From: Bryoerythrophyllum caledonicum | Taxonomy: Eukaryota; Streptophyta; Bryopsida; Pottiales; Pottiaceae | Assembly (NCBI GenBank): GCA_963971425.1 | Contig: OZ020521.1 | Coordinates: 5,473,519-5,537,518 of the forward strand | Reading direction: 5' to 3' | DNA: 64,000 nt | Shown: in pieces, positions 1 to 10,394 of the stretch | Layout of the letters: every line of letters starts with the position of its first letter | Position numbering within the stretch: the stretch's first letter is position 1 | Notes under the pieces: generated by a model | Seen by the model: only the letters and a program-made list of their open reading frames with translations | The model's database searches: none | Told to the model about the DNA's origin: nothing | Made by a program: the position numbers and the translations under genes

Positions 1-1642
1 AGTGTAGTGACAAAATAGTACACTAAATGTGAACTACTACACTATTTGTGAACTTTTGTAAAGATTGGAATATTAACTTTTTTACTCGTGCACGTTTAGT
101 GTATTGAAAGTAGAAGAGAATTATGTGTACATAAAGGTGAAGAAGAGAAAAAATAAAACTCACAAAGAAAAAATTGGAAAAAACAACAATTGGGAAAAAA
201 CAACAATTAGGAAAAAACAACAATTTGGGAAAACAACAAATAGGAAAAAACAACATTTTTGAAAAAAACAAGAACTAGGGAAAAACATCAATTCGGGAAA
301 AAAGACAACTTACCTTTTGAAAAGGTAAACTTTTGTAAAAATAAGCTTTTCCAAATGTAAACATTTGAAAAAGTAAGATTTGAAAAAGTAAACATTTGAA
401 AAGTAAACTTTTTCAAAAGTAAACCTTTTCAATATTAAACTTTTGAAAAAGTAAACTTGGAAAAAAGTAAAATTTTGAAAGAGTAAAGTTTTGAAAAAGT
501 AAAGTTTTGAAAAAGTTAATGTTTGGAAAAGTAAATTTTGAAAAAGTAAACTTTTTAAGAAGTAAAATTTGAAAAAGTAATCTCATGAAAAAGTAAGCTT
601 TAAAAAAAATAATTTTCCATAAAGTGTACTCAGATAAAGTAATCTTTGATAAAGTAAATTTTGATCGAATAATCTTTTGAGAAAGTACACTTGTTTGCAA
701 TTAGTACACTATTTGTCAACTTGTTCGCAATTAGTGTACTAAGGTAATTACACTATCTGTGCCATTACACTAAATGAAACTTTTAGTGTACACTAAAAGT
801 TTCATTTAGTGTAATGGCACGAATAGTGTACTTACCTTAGTACACTAATTGCGAACAAGTTGACAAATAGTGTACTAATTGCAAACAAGTGTACTTTCTC
901 AAAAGATTATTTGATCAAAATTTACTTTATCAAAGATTACTTCATCGGAATTCACTTTATGGAAAATTAATTTTTTTAAAGCTTACTTTTTCAAGAGATT
1001 ACTTTTTCAAGTTTTACTTCTTGAAAAGTTTACTTTTTCAAAATTTCCTTTCCAAACATTTACTTTTTCAAAACTTTACTTTTTCAAAACCTTACTTTTT
1101 CAAAACTTTACTTTTTCAAAACTTTACTTTCAAAATTTTACTTTTTTCCTAGTTTACTTTTGAAAAGGTTTACTTTTGAAAAAGCTTACTTCTCAAACGT
1201 TTACTTTTTCAAATCTTTACTTTTTCAAATGTTTACATCTGGAAAAGCTTATTTTTACAAAAGTTTACCTTTTCAAAAGGTAAGTTGTCTTTTTCCCCTA
1301 AATTGATGTTTTTCCCTAGTTCTTGTTTTTTTTCAAAAATGTTGTTTTCTCCTAATTGTTTTTTCCTAGTTGTTGTTTTCGCAAAAATGTTGTTTTTTCC
1401 TATTTGTTGTTTTCCCAAATTGTTGTTTTTTCCTTATTGTTGTTTTTTCCCAATTGTTGTTTTTTCCAATTTTTTCTTTGTGAGTTTTATTTTTTCTCTT
1501 CTTCACCTTTTTGTACACATAATTCTCTTCTACTTTCAATACACTAAACGTGCACAAGTAAAAAAGTTAATATTCCAATCTTTACAAAAGTTCACAAATA
1601 GTGTAGTAGTTCTCATTTAGTGTACTATTTTGTCACTACACT
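1..1642. mobile_element. Foldback element: ~0.8 kb inverted repeat with no spacer
   Basis: The two halves are reverse complements around a centre at 789/790, where TTTTAGTG-TA-CACTAAAA forms the axis. The left half starts with AGTGTAGTGACAAAATAGTA and its complement ends at 1642. The right arm is ~60 bp longer, so there are small indels. Both arms are dominated by a degenerate ~15-bp motif of the type CTTTTTCAAAACTTTA, repeated tens of times. A further copy of the central motif, itself a short hairpin, follows at 1685-1719. The window begins inside or at the edge of the element, so its true left end is unknown. No transposase is encoded, and open frames here come from the low-complexity repeat. 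This is a foldback or very long-TIR nonautonomous DNA element. Confidence 0.8.
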
Positions 1643-2639
1643 AATTGCGTAGTTGACAATTAGTGTATGGGTTCGTATTTAGTGTCCACTACACTAAATG
1701 AAACTTTTAGTGTAGTGGCAAATGGAGATATTTTACTCAATGTTTTGGTTGGGGTGCTTTTGTGGTTGAAGAGTGAGAACCTGTACTGTAAGGGTTTGAC
1801 AGGTGCTGTAAAGATTTTTTTAATATGCTTTTTCACAGGCTATGATATATGATATGTGATATGCTTTTTCACTGGCTATGATATGTGATTACTCAAAAGT
1901 ACTGGTACATTCTTGGAGATTCGGTTTGGGGGTTTGGAGCAGAAACATGGACGTGCTTTTGCAGTTCATGTGTTCTTAGCTTTATGGAATCGACTATAAA
2001 TGTTGGATATTCCACATATTTGTAACCCATGTGTTGGAGTTTGAATTGTTTCACGACATTTCTTTTTGTTTTGAATGTGAGTCACTACTTTTGAGTATAT
2101 CACAGGTGACATGTAGTGATGAGTCACTACTTTATGCACATCTTTGATTGTAGGGGGATCACAAATGGTGTGACACATGGAAATAAAACTTCATCTTTTG
2201 GGGGTTTGTACTAGCATATTGAACCACTACCTAGCCCAATATCTTTATAGATATGACACATGTAAGGAAACGGAGATCCTTTCTAGTATTGTAGCATGGA
2301 GATACTCAAATGATGATTTCAATTTTGGTGGTGACATGTAAGCAAGTGGATGTCTTTTTGAAGTTTGTAATATAAGATCAATAAAACATCAACTTTGTTC
2401 ATAAGTTCAAGAGGTTGGTTACAATGTTTTGAATTTAGAAGCAAAGAATGAAAATATTATGAAACTAGATGCAAATTTTTTTATCAAGTTATTCTACTAA
2501 TAAATGTAATTATCCGTCATCTCTAAGGGTGCAAAGGGAATCCCTAGTGTTGTAAAACTTGTCAAAATATTGGAGAGTCATTGAGGCATCATATTGAGGT
2601 AGAAATGCAATTACCAAGACGTATTGTTGTGAACAATAT
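1643..2639. other. Non-genic flank of foldback and Helitron remnant
   Basis: There is no convincing gene. 1685-1719 repeats the foldback's central hairpin motif. A ~36-bp sequence containing ATATGCTTTTTCAC and GGCTATGATAT occurs twice in tandem at about 1827-1890. The rest is AT-rich and may include the decayed 3' end of the Helitron at 2640-3495, but I could not recognise a CTRR end with a hairpin. Confidence 0.5.
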
Positions 2640-3495
2640 TGTGCATTATTTTGTCATCTCAATGTGATTCTCCTTCAAAAAGCATCAAAATGTTTTCAGA
2701 ATCCGTCGCATGCAAATATGCAACATACAATTGTCCATGCAAGAAAACGTCCGTGGTAAGGTATATATCAACTTTTGAAAGCATTTATCCTAGCGACTTG
2801 TTGATAGTCATGGCATATACGATGCAGATTGAAAATTGCTTTGTGTGTATTGGAGAAGGAAGTTCGGCACTCTTAGTAACCAATGCACGATAATATGAAA
2901 TGCAGCATACCATGCACGATAGCATGTAAGGACTTCCGCCCCAAACACTTGGGCCTAGCAGTGGCAGACGATGAGTCAAGTGCCATTGTATACTTTGTTT
3001 GATGAATCTAACTTACACAAAAGCATCACTAACATACCAAAATAAAGTGTAAGCTTATGTAGTGACCACCCATTCACTTCCAACGTATTCAAAAACTCGT
3101 CGCCATCTTCATTATCCATCTTGTTAGCGCTTAAAAGAATTTGACTTGTCCACAACATCATGCCAAGTACATCAGCGTTAATTTTGCCACGTCTTTGTTG
3201 CGTGCTGCAAGAAATTACGCAAGTGCTAAAAAATTCCTTCCATTTTGGTTGGTCTCAATTTTGGTCCTTTCATAGTTTGGTGAGACAATACCATATTGGG
3301 TGGACAACGGATATAATATTCTTCAGCAATGCCCAACATGCCTTCTCCGCTAAAAGTTAATCCGCAAACGTCCAATTCCCCAAGTCAGCAAGCTTTGTAG
3401 AGGTTGCAGTGGCACATATTTTAATGTAAGGCATACTTCAACGTTCAACCCCTTGTAAGACTTGTTGATTGATGTTGCGACAATGTCAGCCACAA
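2640..3495 (-). pseudogene. Helitron helicase, C-terminal part (decayed)
   Basis: Translating the minus strand through stops and frameshifts gives the C-terminal half of a Helitron PIF1-like helicase in the right order. It shows an INADVLG block (about 3165-3185), EFLNTLEVNGW followed by MLVMLLCKLD and VYNGT (2976-3110), then FSICIVYAMTINKSLG (~2785-2835, matching the conserved AMTINKSQG block). HGQLYVA and a terminal ENILMLFEGES follow at about 2640-2745. No frame is intact. The reading continues across the 11-bp duplication at 3485-3495 into the Helitron sequence that resumes at 18953, so this is the 3' half of the gene interrupted by the LINE. Confidence 0.8.
3485..3495. repeat. Left target-site duplication of the LINE
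   Basis: GTCAGCCACAA here is identical to 18953-18963. Joining the Helitron frame across the two copies gives a continuous helicase reading: VVPKRLWLT, then the stretch leading to the region of the NMR motif. Confidence 0.7.
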
Positions 3496-3771
3496 GAAGA
3501 AGAAGAACGCCGGTCTCCGAAGGGGGCTGGCGTGAGTGAAGTGTCCGTTCATTCCACCACTAAGTCCATGCCCACCGGGCATGGGTTAGTAGTATGGAAC
3601 TACTTCCCCCTTTCGAGGGTAGACACTATGTACTCAGTATCAAGTAACCGGTATAAAACGACCCTAGGTCCCGAGAAGTCCCAAAAGAGGTAGGGCAAGT
3701 GCGGTGAAAATGGAAAAGTAGGTGTAGATCTATGGAGGGGGGTTTGAAGCGTCAGGGAGGGGTTGGTTGTT
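3496..3771 (-). other. 3' UTR and tail of the LINE (terminal copy)
   Basis: This is noncoding. 3541-3635 is homologous to 4931-5020, the 3' UTR of the inner copy: both contain GTGTC, TTCCAC.ACTAAG, CATGCCCAC and GAGGGTAGACACTATG. CATGCCCACCGGGCATG at about 3568-3584 is a hairpin. The extra 45 bp at 3496-3540, ending in the (TTC)n tail, are absent from the inner copy. Confidence 0.6.
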
Positions 3772-4933
3772 TTAAAGTTTTTGTTTATGAAGAAGTATCA
3801 ACATAGCATGTTGAATTGCAATAATATTGATATTTGAAAAGGTAGTTTTGATTAGAGTGATGGGGATTTTAAATGTTTCTTTGAGGGTTGTCATTGAGGG
3901 AATGAAGGTGGTGGCTCTAGCACCCGCGGTGATGACAATGAGGGGGTCTACTTTCCATCCTAGTGCTTGGATATCGTCAAATAGTGGTTGGTATTTATCT
4001 GTTTTGTTTGCAATAGTGTCCGGAGAGAATCTATCATTACAGTATGTGAATTCAATAAATTGAATGGTGAGACTAGGGTCTATGTGGTTTGGTGGGGGAT
4101 CATTGTATGAAAGTCCTCTGACACATAGTAGGTCCGGTTTGAATCTTGCATTACATTGGCATCTTTGAGTATGACAGATGCATGGTAATAGCCAAGAAGG
4201 GACCGTATTTTCTTGTGGGTTGTCATTAAAGGTACCGGCATTCATGAGAATGAAACACCGGGATTTAATTGATGATATTAGTAGTTTACGAATAGCCCAT
4301 ACGGCTTTGTTATGTCTTTTGACAATTAGTGAGTATACATGGGGGTTTTGGCACTTGAGTAAGATATGTAGCCATGTGTCTGGGTCCGTGGTGTTGCAAA
4401 TTGGGCATGTAATTGTAGGGAATCTTTCTATTCCAAAGAAGAGTTGTTTGCGGGCATTACCCATGTATTGTCCGGTGCGGAATTTAATTAGGCATGTAAT
4501 TTGTGGATCCGTTATAATGGGGTTTTTCCAAAAATTGTTGGATAGTACATTATGAATGTTTGGGTTGCCAGTCCATTTATCAATATTGGGGAAGTTTTCC
4601 GTAAGTTTTTCTAGGTTATTTACAAGATCATGTTTTTTGAGGTATTTGTCCAAGAATCGTATGGGGCCTTTATCGGGAGTTTCACCCATAGAGGGCCATT
4701 CATATCTATGAAAGTAATATGGGGTGGCATGGGCGTGTTCGTATGGGTGTTCGGCATTCTTGTGGGTTTTTTCTCTTCCTTCCTTTGCTAGTTTGTCGAC
4801 TTGTTCATTGCCATCGATATTAGCATGAGCTCGGACTTTGTGGAGAGTAGTGATCTGTGTACGGTTTTGGAGCATTGCAACCATAGATGTGAGGATAGTT
4901 TTATCCGGGTGACTATTGTGTAAAGTAGGGTGT
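3772..4933 (-). pseudogene. LINE ORF2 3' fragment, terminal copy: RNase H end, CCHC and RLE-like domain
   Basis: The open frame runs from 4971 to 3772, but the first residues (MSCGHGLSS...) come from the neighbouring copy's 3' tail. True homology starts at about 4933. The protein carries the end of RNase H (HKVRAHANIDGNEQVDKLAK, with His and the last Asp present) and a zinc motif, CPIC-x(8)-WLHILLKC. A CICHTQRCQCNARFKPD segment then leads into a restriction-like nuclease block: KPDLLCVRG, FIEFTYCNDRF, DKYQPL, LGWKVDPLIVITAGARAT. It is uninterrupted, unlike the copy at 5125-7273, to which it is roughly 75-80 percent identical by eye. It is truncated at its 5' side and cannot make a complete ORF2 protein. 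Confidence 0.75.
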
Positions 4934-5124
4934 CTATTCGTTCCACTACTAAGACCATGCCCACAGGACAAGGAATTAGTAAACTCGAACTACTTCCCTC
5001 TCTCGAGGGTAGACACTATGCAACAAGTAGCCAAGGAACCACAAACCAACCAACGAGCCACTAACTAATGACAAGGCAACAAATCAACCACAAATCAAGC
5101 AATTCGTCAAAACCTCAAAACCAA
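4931..5124 (-). other. 3' UTR of the inner LINE copy
   Basis: Homologous to 3541-3771. It starts at GTGTCTATTCG, immediately against the truncated 5' edge of the terminal copy (AGGGTGT), and lacks the last ~45 bp and the (TTC)n tail. The joint shares GTGT microhomology. Confidence 0.6.
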
Positions 5125-7273
5125 CTAGTCATGAAAAATCAAAGCGGGGGAAGAATTTAAGGGGGGGTCCTGTGTATCGGGGAGGGCTTGATTGTTTTCG
5201 ATTTTGCATTTATGCAGTAGAATGGACATGGCATTTTGAATAGCGATGGTGTTAATGTTTTTAAAGGAGGTTTTAATTGTTTCAATGGGTATCTTGAAGG
5301 TATCTTCTAGAGTTTTCATAGATGGGATAAAGGTGGTGGCACGAGCACCGGATGTGATTACAATAAGGGGGTCGACATTCCATCCGAGGGCGATGATGTC
5401 GTCAATAAGGGGTTGGTATTTATCTATTTTATTTTGGATTGTTTCGGGGGAAAATCTATCATTGCAATATGTGAACTCAATGAATTGAATGGTGTATTCT
5501 AGGTTGATGTTATCGGGTGGTGGGTCATTATATGGTAAACCTTTAACACAAAGGATGTCCGGTTTGAGCCGAGCGTTGCACTGACATCTTTGGGTCATAC
5601 ATGAGCATGGGAGTAGCCAAGGGGGGACCGTATTTTCTTGTGGATTGTTATTAAAAGTGTCGGCGTTCATTAATATGAAACATCTCGATTTATTGTAGGA
5701 GGTGATTAGTTTACGGACTTCCCATACCGCTTTATTATGTCTTTTAACAATTAGAGGGTGTATGTGGTGGTTTTGGCATTTGAGTAGGACATGGAGCCAT
5801 GTGTCGGGGTCCGTTGAGGGGCATATGGGGCATGTTATGGATGGGAATCTTTCTACTCCAAAGAAGAGTTGTTTGCGAGCGTTTCCCATATACTGACCAG
5901 TACGGAATTTGATGAGGCATGTTATTTGTGAGTCTGAAATGATGGGATTTTTCCAAAAGTTTGTAGAGAGTTCATTGTCTATGTCGTTATTGTTAGTCCA
6001 TTTTTCTATGTTAGGAATATTTTTTGAGATTGTGTCAAGGTTGTTGTAGAGGTCTTGTTTTTTGAGATATTTGCCCAAAAATCTAATTGGGCCTTTGTCG
6101 GGGGTATCTTCTTTGGAAGGCCAATCTTCTTTTTGAAAGTAGTATGGGGTGGCATGGGCATGTTTGTGCGGGTTTTTGGCATTTTTGTGTGTTTTTTCTC
6201 GACCTTCTTTTGCAAGTTTGTATGCTTGTTTGTTGCCATCAATTTTGGTATGGGCTCTTACTTTGTGAAGGGTTGTGATTTGTGTACGGTTTTGTAACAT
6301 TTGTACCATTGATGTTAGTATGGTTTGGTCGGGGTGGCTATTGTGAAGGGTAGGGTGTGTTATTTGAGTGTTTAGTAGGTAGAGTGCATTTATACAATTG
6401 GTGAATATATGTGCAGGTTCATTTTTGTATTTTGTTGTGATGATTTGTAGTGTTTTGTGAATGGCCATGAGTTCTGCTGTGAGGATATTTTGTAGACCAT
6501 GGAGTCTTTTGGCTAGTTTAATTTCTTTGGTAGAATTATATATGCCATAGCCAGCTTTTTCTCTTCGCCAAGAGCCCGGGCTAATTTGTTCCGGTGGTTT
6601 AAAGGAGCCGTCGGTGTAATAACTGTGTGCGGGGTTAAATTTTGGTGTGGTATGAGTTGGGTAGTCTGGGAGAGGGGGAGGTGTGACGGAGTATTTTAAT
6701 GTGTTGTTGACATAGTTTAATTTTGACCATTTTTTACTTTTGTTTACGGAGGTTTACATGGGTGTTGGTGGGGCCGGTTTTGTGTATGGTCGTTGTATGT
6801 CTAGATTGTCTGTTATGGAGGTAAGTTCCGCAAGTTGTTCTAGGGAGCCAAGGATTTGTTTTTGATGATGGACGCATAGTATTTGTAATGTAGATGGTTT
6901 GATTCGGGGTTTTTTTAGCTCGGGTGGAATAGTAGGTTCTTTGTATGGTATTGTGTCTGCTTCAAATAGTGCAATGAAATGGGAATTTGGGAATGGGTTT
7001 GGATGTTGGTTGTTGTTTTGGTACCAATTACTATTTGGTGTGATGATGATTGTTGTTGTGTTATTTGGATCGTGTTTGGCGGCAAGTTTAGCTCAATGTA
7101 TGGCTTGTTCCATGTCCTTTTCATTGTGGAGGTGGGCTATGCCATTACCAATCCATTTGTAGTCAAAGGCCTTTCCTAGGGATCCGAATATTTTGTCTCT
7201 TTCATACGGTGAGTAGAATTTTTTTAGTTTGGTAGAGCACGTGACCGGGGAGGAACAATATGATTGCTCGATA
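5125..7273 (-). pseudogene. LINE ORF2 3' region, inner copy: RNase H, CCHC and RLE-like domain
   Basis: A 447-residue open frame (6468-5125) extends upstream in the same frame to an in-frame TAA near 6752. Upstream of that, GIAHLHNEKDMEQAIH is followed by TGA, about 7090. RNase H begins with YYTDGSFKPP (~6630) and has AELMAI with the catalytic Glu. The third acidic site reads IFTNCINAL (Asp to Asn) and the last reads NKQAYKLA (Asp to Tyr), so the nuclease is probably inactive. Downstream come CPICPSTDPDTWLHVLLKC and CSCMTQRCQCNARLKPD, then FIEFTYCNDRF, DKYQPL and VDPLIVITSGARAT, the same RLE-like module as in the terminal copy. Confidence 0.8.
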
Positions 7274-7277
7274 TTAA

Positions 7278-7492
7278 CCCCTAAAGGACCAGAGTCTCCT
7301 TCGGAGGGATTCCTTGATTTTTGGGCAGGTTCCTAAAATTCGAAAAAAAATCAATTTTCTCTGAAATTTTTATTCTAGATTGCCTTTGATAAGAGCTTCG
7401 TGGACATATTTTTATTTTATTTTTTGGATTTGTGGTTTGAAAGTTAGTACCACTTATAGTTTTTGAGGGAAATTGTCGAGGAACTTTAGGGG
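7278..7492. mobile_element. TTAA-flanked MITE nested in LINE ORF2
   Basis: 215 bp bounded by TTAA on both sides (7274-7277 and 7493-7496), with short inverted ends CCCCTAAAG/CTTTAGGGG. It has no coding capacity. The interior (CAAAGGCAATCT, CCACAAATCCAAAAAATAAA on the minus strand) recurs at about 57040-57190. The end motif recurs near 23403 and 46465. A TTAA target suggests the piggyBac or Kolobok type. Confidence 0.75.
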
Positions 7493-7496
7493 TTAA

Positions 7497-8658
7497 AGGA
7501 TGAGATTAGTGAGTCTAAAATGAGAGTGGGTATTGTGTATTGGGCATTTTTGAGGGGGTCAATTTTTGGTATTTGGTATTTATACCTTTGGTAGAGCCAT
7601 ATTAGTTCGGTTTCAAAGGGTTGGGTCGTTGGTTCGATGTTTGTAGGAGTTTGTAATTTTGTGTTATATTGATTCCATAGCCATTGGAGTCGGATAACGG
7701 GGATGGTGTTTAAATGTCGGCCATTTTCTTCGTATAGATGTGCTTGATTGTTATCTATTTGAATTGTGTTTAAGGATGTAAGGATATCATTTTCGGGGTT
7801 GCATTCTGTTGTGTAGATGTTTACGAGTGGGATAATTATGGGTGGTGTTACGGATCTTGAGTCTGAGAATTGTTCTTGTGGGTGGTGGGCGAGGATGATA
7901 TCTGAGTATATTTTGTTTTTGATCTTTTGGTAGTGTTGTTTTAATTTTTTGGTGTTATGTGTGGAGGTATTGGTGTCATGTCGTGGAAAAAGGTCTCTTT
8001 GGGGGAGCCATTTATTGTATGTATTTTCATTGTGTTGCCATTGGCATAGATATTTTGTGTAGGTAGTTTGTATGTTATTTGTGTCAGTGTGTTGGATATG
8101 TTTATGGTTTATGATATTATTAATGGGGTGTGTGGTAGGGTTTTGGGGGATGTATGTTGGGGGGCGGGGGTGGTATGTATGTGGAGGGTTAGGGGGATTG
8201 GTTGGTGAGGGAATATTTCTTGGGATGATGTTATTGTTGAGGGTGATGAATGGATCTTTAAGTGTATGAGAGTATGGGTGTATGTTGCAAGGAATATGAC
8301 ATGTAGTGGGGCATGTTGGGTGGCAAAATAGTTGTTTAGCAACATTTAGGGCACTCTTTATTAGTTTAGATGGGGTGAAGTGGTAGGTTTTGAAGTCCTC
8401 ATTGTTCATGATGTGTGTACCATTGGGTAGAGTAATTTGGTTTAGTTCAAAAATATTTTTTGAGAGGAGTTTTTGTAGAAGCTTTTGGGAGAGTTGGGCA
8501 TTGAGTGTGTTATGAGTCAATGTTTCTTGGCGCCATAGTATTTCTAGTGTTGTAGGATTAGCGAGGAAGTTTGGGAGCGTACTTTTAAGGTGGGCTTTAG
8601 CTACATGTTTTAATAAGAAGAATGTTCGTGTTATTGGTGACCTTATGCAGTCACTTTT
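7497..8658 (-). pseudogene. LINE ORF2 linker between RT and RNase H
   Basis: An open frame at 8520-7486 (344 residues) follows the RT thumb region and precedes RNase H, and is cut by the MITE at 7492. It is rich in Thr, Asn, His and Ile because of the A/C-rich sense strand. I see no catalytic motif. WLYQRYKYQIPKI and LFCHPTCPTTCHIPC are the most protein-like stretches. Its position is the only evidence that it belongs to ORF2. Confidence 0.5.
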
Positions 8659-10394
8659 TTAAATTCTCGGTATGTTTTCGGCGCCACCATATTGGGCAAG
8701 GACATAGTAGGTTAATCCATTATATATTTTCCCAAGTCTTCCTTTATCGTTTAAAGCATTTTGCAGTTGTTCGCCTATACATCTGAGGTATGCATTTTTG
8801 AGGGAGAAAGCTTCAAGTCCAAATAGGTTATATGGTAGTTGGGATATTGCGTTTGACATACATTTTGGTAATCCACATATGGTTTTTGTATGGCTATTAT
8901 TTTTTTATCAAGTTTTTTGATAGTTGGCATAGAGTATGGTACACCGTAGAAACTGTATGCCACACCTGGGCGTAGTACGGTATCCACCATTTTTATTTTT
9001 TGTTTCATGGTGGCTGGGCATGTTGTTAGTTCTTTGCATTGTTTGATGAGTTTCGTCGTTGTGGTGTGGATTTGGATTTTCCATTTTAGTGAGGGGACAA
9101 GGTTTGTGCCTAAGTATTTGTATGGTTCATTTTGATGTAGTATGGGGATCGGTTGATTACGGTAATTGATGTTCGAGGCTTGCATTAGGGCTTTGAAAGT
9201 GGTAGGGTTCAATTTGGATTTGTTTGGGCATCCGGTAGCGGCACATTTTGGGACACCTACGTCCATACCGGCCCATTTACAATATCTATCGATTTTGTTT
9301 AGTTGTATTTGGATTGATTTGATTTTGTTAGTTATGGTGGCTAGGTCATCCGCGTATGCGGCATAGTTTATTGTGTCATGTGATGTGCCAAAAGTGTACC
9401 CGTAATTGCCTCTTTCGAGCCATTTGAGTAATGATTCTAGAAATATAATGAATAGGTACGGGCTTAGGGTGTCCCCTTGTATAGTTCCTCTTTGGATGGG
9501 TATAGGTTTTGTTTTCCCAAAGTGTTCACCGGTATAACAAGTAGTTGATTTAGAATAGATGTTTCCTACAAGTGCAGTTGCATCTTTTGGGTAACCAAGG
9601 TCTATCATTATTGCTAGAAGTCGGGCATGGTCAATTGAGCCAAAGGCATTTTTGAAGTCCACGTATAGTATGTATATATCTTTGTTAGTAAATTTTGCAT
9701 CTTCTAGTGCGGCTATTATAGTTTGTATTTGTCGTGCGGTACTTCTTTCTGCTCTAAATCCTTCTTGACTATCATGTAGGATTTTGAATTTTTCGCCGTA
9801 TGAGGATAGTATGGAGATGAGTGTGCTGGTAAAGAGTTTATATATTGTGTTAGCTAGTGGAATTGGCCTATGGTTGGATAGTATAGACGGGTCGCCTTTT
9901 TTGTATAGTAAAATTGTTGTGCTTGATTTCCATGAGTTTGGTATTTGTTTTTGTTTATAGCAGTGAGAGAAAAATAGGAATAATAGTTTGTGAAATCTTG
10001 GGGGCATGTTTTTGAGTATTGAGTTTGGTATGCGGTCTGGGCCTAGGGTTTTATTATTTCCCAGATTTTGAAGGCATTTGTCATATGTGGCTCTGTTGAG
10101 GTATTTATGTAGTGGAATTTCTGGTTCGCCCCGTTTGTCAAGTGTATATTCGTCCAGGTCATGCCATGGATATTGGCGTACTTCACATGTACATTCTATT
10201 GTATGTTGTGGCTGGTAATTACATGTTGGTACTGTTGGTCTATTGATTTTTGTTTGTTGGTTAAATATTTCATTCGCAATGTCTTTGGGGCTGGTTAGAA
10301 TATTATTATATTGATATGTGATACAGTCCATTGGCGGGGATTCAAGGTTTTTAAAGACTTTTTTGTTAATTTTTTTTGGATTGGTTTCGTATAG
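8659..10394 (-). pseudogene. LINE reverse transcriptase block of ORF2
   Basis: The 518-residue frame 10331-8775 continues upstream without a stop to the TAA at 10395-10397. RT motifs are in order: NKTLGPDRIPNSILKNMP, STTILLYKKGDPSILSNHRP, ILYVDFKNAFGSIDH, RGTIQGDTLSPYLFIIFLE and the catalytic AYADDLATI. YKYLGTNLVPSLKW lies in the thumb. A frameshift near 8830 moves the reading into the frame 8859-8659 (LFGLEAFSLKNAYLRCIGEQ). YADD and QGDTLSP are the usual non-LTR signatures. The palm motifs look intact; the gene is broken by the stop and the frameshift. Confidence 0.9.

Noticed and set aside
1..1620. Phe/Leu-rich short proteins in the first 1.6 kb on both strands
   Set aside because: They are translations of the foldback's tandem motif; both arms give mirror versions.
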